Shown here piece by piece: positions 25,701-35,626 of a DNA stretch of 64,000 bases. A program made the position numbers and the translations under genes. The notes beneath the pieces were generated by a model. It saw only the letters and a list, made by a program, of their open reading frames with translations, was not told where the DNA came from and searched no databases. The stretch spans positions 7,745,461 to 7,809,460 of the forward strand of contig OY848919.1 of NCBI GenBank assembly GCA_963693285.1, read 5' to 3'. Numbering within the stretch: the first letter of the stretch is position 1; every line of letters begins with the position of its first letter. The DNA is from Xestospongia muta (taxonomy: Eukaryota; Porifera; Demospongiae; Haplosclerida; Petrosiidae).

Positions 25701-27898
25701 ATAAGCTTAAAGTAAATTATGCTTTATGTAAAGTTTGTATTGTGAGGGGCACTCAGATGTGATTCATAGGAAAAGCCTATGACTACTACATGATCAAAAG
25801 GGTCTGTCAGCTAAAAGCAGATGTTGATGAGATGACAGCTGCATTAGAAAATATATTATATTAATAAATAGCAACAGATAAATTGGTTATACACACAAAT
25901 AATCTCAATTAGTTTAACTTGTCTTTAACAAGTTGTGACTTCATTTATCACATTATGAAATTTGGCCCACCTCTTAATGTTTACAGTATCTTCAAACAAC
26001 AATTAAATGGCAGTTTTTGTTCCTTTCAAAATGAGCATGTGTTCATTCATCACATCATTACAAACATGCAGACATACCACCCAATACTGGTTCATTACAA
26101 ATTAATTCACTTTACATTCAGTTTAAGGAGTTAGCATTAACAGTTACAAACTAAAAGAATTCACTGTTGTATTGATACAGACAATAGTGGTGAATAAATC
26201 AAGACCATCATTAAAACACACTGTCTGACGGTACTGAAGGTAGAAATAGAGAATTCTAAAAACCCAACTGAGCCAAGATTATCTCGACGTTTTCACTCAG
26301 CATGTGCCAAACTCGTGTTTAATACGGACGAATATAATGCCACGCCTCCTACATTTAAGATCAGGGAAGACTGCGAAACTCACTAATAAATCCAATATAA
26401 TCTATAGAGGTTTGGTAGGACAATTGTTCGCTAGTAGTTTCCAACAGTTTTGTTCCACCTTCAATGAAAATAACCAAGTGTACGACAATAAAATATTTTA
26501 TCCAAACTTAGGCGGGTCCGAAATTCTTCGTTTTCTGATCATTGTGCAGTGGCTAAGAACAAAGTTAAAAACATCTAGTGTTTTACCTATCTATGAGCTG
26601 CATTTGTATGTGTCAGTTTCACTTTTTCTATTTTCTATTAATGAGGGAAACGTCCTAATATACGTTCGTTTCCGAGCATCAATAGTTTACTCTGTCTGAA
26701 GAATGATGCTCACGCCAATTGTAGTATACTGACACGCGAGGCTACAGTAAGGAAACATACATCTCCCTGGAGTGACACTATGAGAAAAAACTAAATTACA
26801 TCTTACAGCATTCCTGTATGCTGCCTGTGTGATACCATTGGGCGCTGTAAGAATTGTTCCTGCGGACGAATATGATGCAAAATCGTTCAATCGCCAAAAT
26901 TCCTTCAAGAACCGTGCAAAGCGAGAAGGCTATGGCCGTTGTTATCAAGTAACGATGGAACTACAACAGTACAATCAAACTTTTTAAATCTGCTAAAACA
27001 TTTATATATTGTTTTTCAGAGAAAATGTGCTAAGTAGGTGCGGCTATGAGTATTCAACCATATAGTTGCACTTGTCAAAAGAAGTCGGTCAAGACTACTA
27101 AGGGTCATTATCATAGGCACTCTGAAAGGTACGATAAGACTAGATACTCAATAGATTTATTTGTAGCATGTCACATGGTCTATAATATTAGTACTACTGC
27201 ACTACCTTGGCTTGTCCAATTAGTGCTGAAGCTTAAGTGACAATTAAAATTAACATTTTTTGACAAAACTATCTGGATGTTCATTGTCTCCACAGCATAA
27301 AAATGACATAAGACACCTTGGAAATTTTTTTATCTCTCTTGTATGCATATTCAAGGTGCTACTATTTTCTTACTCATTACCTTACCATAATTCAAAAAAA
27401 CACTTTCTGTATATAGCAAAGTACCTAACTATGACACCATTCCCATAACTTTAAAGAAAAACTAGAATAGCCATCTGATAGAGTTGAGACTAATAAACTT
27501 ACAGATTGTTGACATCTGCTTTTTTTTGAAATATACAGGATTCAAGTGCTAAAAGGTATTAGTAGTTTTATCAGACTTGCATTTGTGGAAAAATCATAAG
27601 TTAATGTCTTTTACTTTTTGTAGTGGTTGCCATTGGAAACCAAAAAGTGCATCACCAAGATACAATTTTCGTATTAATAGCTTGGGACTTTCCCTCTATG
27701 ACTTTTTAGTAACATTTATCCCAAAAAGGGCTTTTGGTATTGTGGTGACCACCACTGACAAGATTACAGCAGAATAACACCATACACTGCCAAAATTTTC
27801 AAGGAAGAATATTTTCATGAATAGCCTCTGTGTGAGTATTTGCAAATGAAATGGAAATTTTCATGAATTTCCTATCACTCTCAACATCAATAATAAGA
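25701..27898. other. Gene-poor stretch with transposon flank
   Basis: A short motif, CAGACATRCCACCCAATACTG, occurs at 25677 and 26071, so part of the adjoining element's flank is duplicated. The interval 26280-26960 is richer in CpG than its surroundings and holds an open frame of 131 codons (26304-26699, plus) and one of 73 codons (26687-26908, minus); neither resembles a family I know. It may be a promoter or first-exon region, but nothing fixes this. Confidence 0.35.
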
Positions 27899-28251
27899 TT
27901 TCCACTTACAAGGAAGGAAGTGATATTGATAGTACCAGCTACAGTTGATCAAAAAGTGAGGAATAAGACAGTTTTCTAGAGGTTGGTGGGAGGGATTCAG
28001 GAAACGACATTCAGAGCTTTCTCTCCACATTGCTGAGGAACTCGCTAACAATTACTCTTCAGCCTGCACCCAGATGTCTTGAGTAATTATTTCGATGTTT
28101 TAGAGCAAACAATTCAGGAAAACAACCTTGTTTCAAAGCCCACTCAATTGTTCAACTGTGATGAAACTGGAATTCCACTAAATCTAAAATCTCCAAAGGC
28201 TGTGAGTACTAAAGGTGTTGTGCATCCAAGACCAATAACAACTGTTTAACA
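27899..28251 (+). pseudogene. Pogo/Tigger-like transposase fragment, decayed
   Basis: Plus strand: FPLTRKEV (27899) is the entry of a CENPB-type DNA-binding domain. WWEGFRKRHSELSLHIAEEL (27984) is its W..GF.KRH..LSL signature. After a frameshift, LHPDVLSNYFDVLEQ (from about 28064) leads into QLFNCDETGIPLNLKSPKAV, the N-D-E-T-G first catalytic motif of the DDE domain. The frame stops at TTTAA near 28250 and the remaining catalytic core is absent. At least one stop (27970s) and one shift separate the parts. This is a different, less diverged element than 24612-25700 and lies in the opposite orientation. Confidence 0.8.
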
Positions 28252-28950
28252 AAAATACCTATTTTGTTAAAATAGCACTTGGTATATTAATTGACTGAGG
28301 GTTGGTTAAGCGTGTTATAGACAGTCTATAATTATAATTAACATGGTGCTAACTTCACAGTTATTATACTACTGTATCAACCAGACTACATTCGCATGTA
28401 AATAAACTGACAATCTTTCATAACATTATATTATTAGAGTCCATTCTTATTATATACACTTATGATAGTATCATTTATATTTAGTTGGTCATTGAAGAAG
28501 ACAATATTGTCACTGAAATTGTTGTCTACTTCCAAATAAGGAGCTAAACAGGTCACACCTACAAAAAGTGAAAAAATAAAAAGTGAACTTTATATAATTT
28601 ATGCTACATGTACAAATCAATTTTCAAAAAGTATAAGGTACATGCCCCTATTTTGAGCCACCTAAGCATTTTTTGGTAATTCTCCATAACGAAACAATAT
28701 TTGCAAGCCAAATTTGGTGTACTGAATGTTGAACTCTTGTAAATGATAAACAGAAACAAATTTCAAAGTATAGATTATTGCAAATAATATTCTGAGCCAT
28801 TATACTTCACTGCATAGATGTGTATGTTATGAGCCATTGTTCGTATTATGACTCATCCTGAAAATTCTTCTTAAAACTTTTATGTTACACTCACAACACT
28901 ACATTAGAACACAACATAAATAAATAGTACCAAGTAAACAAAAAAACATC
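28252..28950. other. No gene seen
   Basis: AT-rich DNA between two transposon fragments that point towards each other. I see no repeat or exon. Confidence 0.4.
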
Positions 28951-29277
28951 TTAACTTATGCAGTTAGGACAAGAGAAAAAATCTGGGATGTCAGACTCAC
29001 TGACCCCTGTACATGGTAAGTCCCACCATGTTTTACAAGCATCACACTGTATCCAAGTGGATCCATCATCATCGTCTTTTCCATATACCAACCCACACAT
29101 AGAGCATTCACATTCACTCTCAGTGTTGCTTGTACTATCGAACAGAGATAGTTTTTGCAGATGTTTTTTGAGAATATCCACTCCTTTAGAAGCCCTTTGT
29201 CTTGTTCTATGTGTTGATCTCTTTGTCACTTTTGAAGCCTTATGCTCTTCTTTCTCCTTCTCTTTGGCAATTTCCTG
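28951..29277 (-). pseudogene. PHD-finger tail, probably from a pogo-like transposase
   Basis: Minus-strand frame of 108 codons directly after the AATF stop codon and in the same frame. It begins QEIAKEKEKEEHKASK (basic/acidic linker) and ends with a PHD-like finger: CECSMCGLVYGKDD, then WIQCDACKTWWDLPC, and FFSCPNC. The C-x2-C ... W.QCD.C..WW.L.C ... C.NC spacing is that of PHD fingers, but the usual His in W-x-H-x2-C is Asp here (WWDLPC), which should weaken zinc binding. The same linker plus PHD layout ends the element at 24612-25700, so I take this as the 3' end of a second such transposon. A host PHD protein is less likely because no upstream exon is seen other than AATF. Confidence 0.6.
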
Positions 29278-29401
29278 TCAAGGGTTGATCACTTGTTCTA
29301 TCCAATTACTAATAAAAGCATCATACCTGGCAGTGTCACTGAGACCTCCTCTTTCCTCAATAGGAGCCATGAACCCAACCAACTTCTGATGAACCTGATA
29401 T
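29278..29401 (-). CDS. AATF: AATF last exon (C-terminal domain)
   Basis: Acceptor TTTGTAG, then one base completing an Arg codon, then YQVHQKLVGFMAPIEERGG, LSDTARYDAFISNWIEQ and VINP before TGA (29280-29278). RY.VH.KLV.FMAP is the conserved end of the AATF C-terminal (Traub) domain. No lesion in this exon. The frame continues past the stop into the PHD tail without any frame change. Confidence 0.85.
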
Positions 29402-29680
29402 CTACAAATTAAGAGCATACTATTATACAAGCTACATGATATGAAATTACTACATATAACTTTAAAATGATACAATGACTACAATGTTGATTTCTGATCA
29501 TGAATATATTTTCATTAATTGTCACATACAATTTTTATTTTATTTTATCATTAGTAAAGTACAAAGAATTGTAGAACATTGTAATTAAAAGTTCTACTTG
29601 AAATTAAGGAGATAAAAGTTATTCAACTAATCATTAAATTAATACAAAGTATTACTATTATATGAATACATTGTATATAC

Positions 29681-29761
29681 CTTAGTTTTCTTCCTTTGCT
29701 GGCTTTAGCATCAACAGTCTTTTTTACTTTAATGCGAAGAGACTGAAGTTGCAGCCAATGT
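29681..29761 (-). CDS. AATF: AATF exon with KASKGRKLR signature
   Basis: An 81 bp exon between TTTTACAG and GTATATAC. It starts one base into the codon completed from the previous exon and ends AG| to be completed by A. It reads HWLQLQSLRIKVKKTVDAKA, then SKGRKLR. VD.KASKGRKLR is the most conserved stretch of AATF/Bfr2 proteins and is intact. Confidence 0.88.
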
Positions 29762-31125
29762 CTGTAAAATCAATAAATATTAATATACATATTAAATAAA
29801 ATAAAATATTCTATTTATAAAAATTGTCCTGAGATTATCAGATGGTATTGATACCACAATAGTATTGTAATTCACTCAATAATAGAAAATAGAAAATATA
29901 AAAAGCTGGTTATAGCCATCATTTTTTCATAAGAAAGAAACAAGATTATAATTTGAAAAAGTTGTTAGATTTCTTGATAATACTGTTACGAACCATACTT
30001 TATCAAATCTGAAGACTTGCAATAGCAATATTTAAATTCTTTAACTGGATAAGCATTGGGAGTTACTCGTGGGTTAATGTCATTTATTAATTCATCCTGA
30101 GAATTGAAATATGTGTAGCTGCTGAAAATTGTACTGTCAGTAAAAGTGATATGAGTCAATAGCAGGCAAAGCTTTAAAGCCTTCAAACGTTTACTTGAAG
30201 TATTATAAAGTTATTAACAATTAACATGACACCTTTTTCATCTCCTCAATATAGCTTAACTGAATATAATAGCTTGAGTCTGTCTTCAAATTACTCTAGT
30301 GCTTCTTGGAGTACATATTAGTCCACCTAGTTACTGTGGGGAGTGTAATGTAACAAATCTTCATCTTTGATGACATGTACGTTACGTGTACTTCACGCGC
30401 AAGGATGTTTAGAACGTTTTGTCAAAAACAAGTAAAATTTAAAATAGTTACATACTTAATAAGATTAATATAATAGCACAGGTTAGCACTAAGAAATATT
30501 AAGGATATTCATCAACCATTCAAATAATATCAGCAATACATTGCATTTTTTGTCACAGCTATTATGTAAGAATAATGCAAGTGACATCCCTACAATCTAA
30601 TTTGCATTCTTGTATGGACTAATAGTAGTCATCTCTACAGTTAATTCCACTTATAAGGAATGCTTATGTTAACTGTACAAAGTTGTCATAGAGATACTCC
30701 AAACGTTCCTGAAAGTTAGTCACTCTATTCTAAATAAAGTCAGTTGCCATAGGAACACTCACATTGAGAGTTGTAGAATTTGGGAATTGTTGTGTTACTT
30801 GGAATTTAACTGAATGATATCCTATGTTTGGTCATGTTCTTTGGAATTCAACTGAATGATATCCTATGTTAGCCAAGTTCTTTGGAATTTAACTGAATGA
30901 CAGAAGCTGCTTGGTTATGTCCCATGGAATTTAACTAAATCATCTGAATTAAAAGGTAAAAGACATTTCGTGATGTCTAGTTATGATACGAACAGTCTTC
31001 TCCACAACTCTATCATAGGAACAGTCTCCTCCATAAGTTGTAGGAACTAGATTCTGCTGACATGTCATGTGCTATACTATATAATGAAGTTCCTAGGTTT
31101 GTTGAATAGGTCTTACAATATAGTG
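29762..31125. other. AATF intron, first part
   Basis: No exon recognised. A 66-codon minus-strand frame (29986-30186) has a weakly hydrophobic start and a DELINDINPRVTPN stretch but no known domain and no splice context. Minisatellite at 30799-30945. Confidence 0.4.
30799..30945. repeat. ~42 bp minisatellite
   Basis: Four imperfect copies of TTGGAATTTAACTGAATGAT plus a variable rest, starting near 30799, 30841, 30882 and 30925. It lies just 5' of the intact PPPDE-like gene and so may be in its promoter or 5' UTR. Confidence 0.85.
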
Positions 31126-31875
31126 ATGATTTTTAAAATACTGCTTTGTCTTTTGGTGTCTAACTCTCTTGTTAGAGCTAATGTAATTCATCGCAGCAGT
31201 AGCTCTGGTGATGGTATTGCTCCTCAAACATGTGGAACAAATAATACAAATTTCTACTGTCCAGTTGATGAACTATGTAAACCTCGTTCTCAACGCTGTA
31301 CTCATGCTAATGTTTGTAACAATCCAAGTACAAATACAGAGGATGGGTGTTACGAAACATCACTTTCTGAACTCTATAACATCCAACTTGGTCATGCAAA
31401 ACTAGGATTTTTTGGTTCTAAGCAGTATGCTTTAGAGCATCAATTTGTTGTTTATCGTGGATTTACGTATGAGTTTGGAAAAAGTTATGGAGTACAAATC
31501 TTAGATATAGCTGATCCTCAATATAAATATCGTAATGGTATGCATTTGAACAGAAAAGGAATTGAAGTTGTAGGATCAAGTTACTGCACATGGGAAGATG
31601 CAACAAGCTTTGCAAATGGATGGGACAAAAATTATCACTTAATAAAAAATAATTGTCAACATTTTGCAATAGCTCTACAAGAATTTTTAACTACTGGTGT
31701 TTGTAGTGTGCTTACAAGTGAGGATCGCACTGTAAATTTGAATCAACAAATAAACAATATATTACAAAACTGTTCTATAGTGTGTTGTGATAATGAAGAG
31801 AACAGTGTTGTATCTATGTCTCCAATTATGATATTAAATATATTTAGTATAATATTTGTAGTTGTTATAGTGTGA
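31126..31875 (+). CDS. Secreted PPPDE/LRAT-like papain-fold protein
   Basis: Intact single-exon frame of 249 codons. An in-frame ATG lies at 31069, but the ATG at 31126 is chosen because it directly precedes a signal peptide (MIFKILLCLLVSNSLVRA) and aligns with the start of the paralogue at 33703. A cysteine-rich segment follows (CGTNNTNFYC, then LCKPRSQRCTHANVC). The catalytic-type domain has LEHQFVVYRGFTYEFG (candidate His), GIEVVG, and YHLIKNNCQHFAIALQEFL (candidate Cys in the N-C-x-H-F box). This is the His-before-Cys order of PPPDE/DeSI and LRAT-type circularly permuted papain folds. The last 20 residues are hydrophobic with no charged tail, suggesting a GPI signal or membrane anchor. 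Substrate unknown: deSUMOylase, thiol protease and acyltransferase are all possible. It lies on the strand opposite to AATF, inside its intron. Confidence 0.72.
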   Translation: MIFKILLCLLVSNSLVRANVIHRSSSSGDGIAPQTCGTNNTNFYCPVDELCKPRSQRCTHANVCNNPSTNTEDGCYETSLSELYNIQLGHAKLGFFGSKQYALEHQFVVYRGFTYEFGKSYGVQILDIADPQYKYRNGMHLNRKGIEVVGSSYCTWEDATSFANGWDKNYHLIKNNCQHFAIALQEFLTTGVCSVLTSEDRTVNLNQQINNILQNCSIVCCDNEENSVVSMSPIMILNIFSIIFVVVIV

Positions 31876-33400
31876 TCATTACTTTATAATAATAATTCTG
31901 TAAGCAAGAGAAGTAGTTTGAATAATAACACTTTTGTTTGCTTTTGTTTTGTTTTTATTTATTATCTTGTTTTCGACAGAATGTTTGACATTACTTTATG
32001 CTAAACAAAAATTGATTATGCAATAAAAATGGCTCATAATAGTCACGTTACTTTTAGCCAATCAAATAACTTAATTTTAATCAATTGACAGTGCTTTATA
32101 TTAAACACCTGGTATACATCACCGCACCTTCCAGCATATCACAACACACATTGCACCCAAAATAAGATAATGAATATGATATAATGCAATCTGCCCACCA
32201 ATTATACAGTGAACAGAAGAACACTCTTAAATGATGTACATAGAGTAGTACATTGTAAACACAAGTAATTGAGAGTGTTTGCTAATGTTCTACTCAAATT
32301 TACGGACAGTTTTCAAGTAGTTAATAAACTAGTTATTAGTTCTACTAGAGTATGTATTACATTTCTAATTGGATGTCAATTATTAGTCCCACAATAATGT
32401 ATTAACAGTTGTTACCTTTTATGAGATATGAACAATTGATTTAAATATGTGTAAGCTTTTATAGAAGAAACTTGAAACAGACAACAAATTTTGACATATT
32501 GCTTGTTAGGACAGAGCAAGTGTATTATTTAATAAACCTGATTAGAGTGTGTTATGAGTTTCACAAAAATGGCAGTCACTATTGACAGGTTCTTATTGAG
32601 ATATGAATAAAAAGATGAGAGAGATATAAGTATTATCTTCATAGAGATTGTCTAGTGACAGAGCTCATTACAGTAGCTCTTATTTGTGGCTTGGATCTCT
32701 TAGTCTGGCCACTGATACTAGAGTAGGACTATAATCTATAGACTGGTCATGCACTTTAGCATTTGTTATTTCTGTATACATTGTACTACCTTCACTAGAC
32801 ATCAAGTATTTTTTGTGGACATGACTAAACATATGCTCTGGCTGCATAACCGTGGTCCAAAGCATGACCAAATCATGTATTAATTACATAAACTAAAGTG
32901 AAATTTTGCTGCACAGACTAGTTGCCTCACACTAAGGTACTCAGTGATAAAGAGATTGTCATTTAGTATTGGTCAATGAAAACTATGATTTTAATTAATT
33001 AAAATTCAGGCAGGGTAAAAAAACATAATAGGAGATGTTCTAAAAAACCCTATAGAAGACCGACAAAAATCCAGGTGAGGTGGTTGATACATCATTAGCA
33101 CATTGAGTAATGATGCTATTATTTCTTAGGGAAAACCTTCAATTTTAAAATGACATAGGTAACAATTAAAGTGAGTTCATAAAACTACGCTGGTATTGTG
33201 TTGCACTGTTTACATTGCGTTATGTATCATAGCATCAATGCTGTTCATATAAACAAGCACTCATGTCAACAAAAACTCCGCCCTATTTAATGTCAATTTT
33301 AAAATGACACAGGAAACAATAAGACATCTATTATTTAAAAAAATTTCCTGAATGGTGACAATGACTCAATAACAATGAATTCAACCTTCTATGAATATAA
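31876..33400. other. AATF intron, between nested genes
   Basis: AT-rich DNA downstream of the intact gene. An AATAAA-like signal (CAATAAAAATGG) lies near 32021. No further gene is seen. The motif TTTTAAAATGACAYAGG recurs at 33144 and 33297. Confidence 0.4.
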
Positions 33401-33573
33401 ACCACACCCTCCCTAGTGGGAATTTGTAGTTATGTGTGAACACACTACTACAAAGTTACCACACCCTCTCCAGTGGGAATTTGTAATTATGTGTGAATCA
33501 CACCACCTCAAAGTTACCACACCCTCCCTAGTGGGAATTTGTTGTTATGTGTGAATCATATCACCTCGGGTTA
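33401..33573. repeat. ~58 bp minisatellite, three copies
   Basis: Three copies starting at 33401, 33458 and 33516, each ACCACACCCTCCCTAGTGGG-like followed by AATTTGTAGTTATGTGTGAA-like and a CAC/ACC-rich end. It sits 130 bp upstream of the second PPPDE-like copy, where a promoter would be expected. Confidence 0.92.
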
Positions 33574-33702
33574 ACAATTCAATGAATACTTTCAGATAAT
33601 TTCAAGAATCAAACTCTCTGTTTTAACTCTCTCTATAATGTGTATAATAAGTCATATACACATTATTATCAATACAATTCCAGTCTTACACCAACTAATG
33701 TA

Positions 33703-34502
33703 ATGGTTTTAAAACGTTTGCTCTATCTTTTAATAGCTTCCTACCTTGTAATTATGTCAGGCAATTCCATCTTTCATCGTAGCAGCAGCAACAGCTCTGG
33801 AGCTGGTATTGCTAACCAAACGTGTGGAACAAATAATACAAATTTCTACTGTCCAGTTGATAAACTGTGTAAACCTCGTTCTCAACGCTGTACTCATGCT
33901 AATGTCTGCAATAATCCCACAACCAATACAGAGGATGGCTGTTATGAAACATCAGTTTCTGGACTCTATAACATACAACTTGGTCATGCAAAACTTAGAT
34001 TTTCAGGTTCTAAGCAGTATGCTCTTGAGCATCAATTCATTGTTTATCGTGGATTTACATACAAGTTTGGAAAAAGTTATAAAGTACAAATCTTAGATAC
34101 AGCTGATCCTATATATAAATATCATAATAGTATGCATTTGAACAGAAAAGGAATTGAAGTTGTAGGATCAGGTTACTGCAAATGCGAAGATGCAACAAGC
34201 TTCGCAAATGGATGGCACAAACGTTATAAACTTTTGAAAAATAATTGTCAAGATTTTGCAATAATTGTCAAGATTTTGCAATAGCTCCACAAGAATTTTT
34301 AACTACTGGTGTTTGTAGTGACCCTATATCTAATCGTGTTAGATGTGAGGATCACACTGCAGATTTGAATCAACAAATAAACAATATATTACAAAACTGT
34401 TCTATAGTGTGTTGTGATAATGAAGGGAACAGCGTTGTATCTACGTCTCCAATTATGATATTAAATATATTTAGCATAATACTTGTAGTTGTTATAGTGT
34501 GA
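33703..34502 (+). pseudogene. Second PPPDE-like copy, broken by 20 bp duplication
   Basis: Paralogue of 31126-31875, sharing long identical blocks (for example CGTNNTNFYCPVD, LCKPRSQRCTHANVCNN and LNRKGIEVVGS). The start at 33703 opens a signal peptide (MVLKRLLYLLIASYLVIMSG). The frame is lost inside the active-site box: NNCQDFAI is followed by IVKILQ and a stop at 34284. The cause is a perfect 20 bp tandem duplication at 34241-34280. The remaining 3' part is open in another frame to 34502 and still encodes the Cys-rich tail and hydrophobic end. The box also has Asp in place of His (NNCQDF versus NNCQHF). The gene is thus truncated right at the catalytic Cys. There is little other damage, so the break is recent or an assembly artefact. 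Confidence 0.85.
34241..34280. repeat. Perfect 20 bp tandem duplication (frameshift)
   Basis: ATAATTGTCAAGATTTTGCA occurs twice, back to back, in the active-site region of the second PPPDE-like copy. Removing one copy would bring the upstream and downstream frames together. The intact paralogue has only one. Confidence 0.98.
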
Positions 34503-34887
34503 TCAATACTTTATAATAATAATTCTGTAAGCAAGAGAGCTATAGAAAGTAGTTTGAATAATAATAGTCTTGTTTTATTTTGTTTTGGTTTTATAGCTTT
34601 TACAAAGAAACTCCAACCCAAAGACATTCAGACTTTTCAAACAGTGATAAAAGAAGCCAGACATAATGTACCAATCAGTCACATACATTCTTCATTTAAG
34701 GCAAATACAATTCAATGGATGTTATGTGAGTTGAGAATTAATGTGCACACACATCTAATTGCTAATAACATATCAAAAGTGAAATGGAAAAAAAACAGTG
34801 GTCAACTGTACTGTCACCATATGTTCCTTAACAATCATGGTACAACCAGGTATACAAAGCTCTAACACATTTATTTTTTTCACATAC
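34503..34887. other. AATF intron, last part
   Basis: 3' flank of the broken PPPDE-like copy; the first 60 bp match the 3' flank of the intact gene (TCATTACTTTATAATAATAA-type). A plus-strand open frame of 103 codons (34554-34865) runs antisense into the AATF exon region and has no recognisable domain. Confidence 0.4.
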
Positions 34888-34952
34888 CTTCCCATAGTAA
34901 TCTGATCAGTATCTGTTAATGAAGTCTTTGATTGTATCAATTCTCTTAGAAG
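34888..34952 (-). CDS. AATF: AATF exon LLRELI...MGR
   Basis: A 65 bp exon, acceptor TTATTACAG, donor GTATGTG, starting in phase 0 and ending in phase 2. It reads LLRELIQSKTSLTDTDQITM, then G and AG|A for Arg. This matches the block that follows FYHQ in AATF. The next exon is 5.1 kb away. Confidence 0.87.
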
Positions 34953-35156
34953 CTGTAATAAATACAAAGTAATAATTATGATCTAACTGACACCACTGTA
35001 TTTGAACTAAATAACATACATTCCCTGTAAAAGTATTATAGATCACAAAAACTATTAATACAACAAAAAGCAACTACTGACTCCTAGTATAGCCACTACA
35101 ATCAAACAGCCAGCAATGTGTATTTTAAGTATATGAAAAAACAATAAACAACTCAC

Positions 35157-35388
35157 TTGATGATAGAAGTCTTCATCATCATATATTTCTTCATCAATGT
35201 CCATTTAAATGCATATTAGGTTGTACCATATCATCTGGCATAGTATCATACTCCATCTCCTTAACTTGTTCCTCTACAGGATTGTTCTTTCTTTTTCCCA
35301 GTATCTTTAAATGACATCACTTTAGTTGTGTTCTCCTCCTTAGTCGTTGTTTATCCTTTAACACATGACTAATAGCAGTCACTATAGA
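35157..35388 (-). pseudogene. AATF: AATF exon carrying stop and frameshift
   Basis: Acceptor GAATTAG, donor GTGAGTTG. It reads SIVTAISHVLKDKQRLRRR, TQLK, TGA, CHLKILGKRKNNPVEE, then EMEYDTMPDDMVQPNMHLN, a +1 shift, and DIDEEIYDDEDFYHQ. Both sides of the shift match AATF (RVLGK-like and DxDEEIxDDxDFYHQ). The exon is 232 bp, one base over a multiple of three, while both ends are phase 0, which shows the shift independently. Confidence 0.85.
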
Positions 35389-35626
35389 CTAATTCTTGTG
35401 AAGATGACTAAAAAGACAAGAGAGATACATTAATAAGTATTATCATTACATCATATATTGACAGAGCTCATTACGGTAGCTGTTATTTTGGTATAGTTAC
35501 TAACCCAATGTATATATACATATGATTACATAATAGCAGAGGTCATAGGTCAATTGTAAAAACTTGAATAGACAGTACATTACATTGCAGTACTACATGT
35601 ATATGTATTGTGTAATATGTAACTAC

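Noticed and set aside
28951..29277. PHD finger as normal C-terminus of AATF
   Set aside because: AATF proteins end shortly after the FMAP block, the stop lies at the expected place, and the same PHD plus linker ends an unrelated transposon nearby.
35243..35388. A tiny intron removing the AATF stop
   Set aside because: The only GT...AG pair around the TGA would give a 16 nt intron, too short for an animal, and would not correct the later shift.
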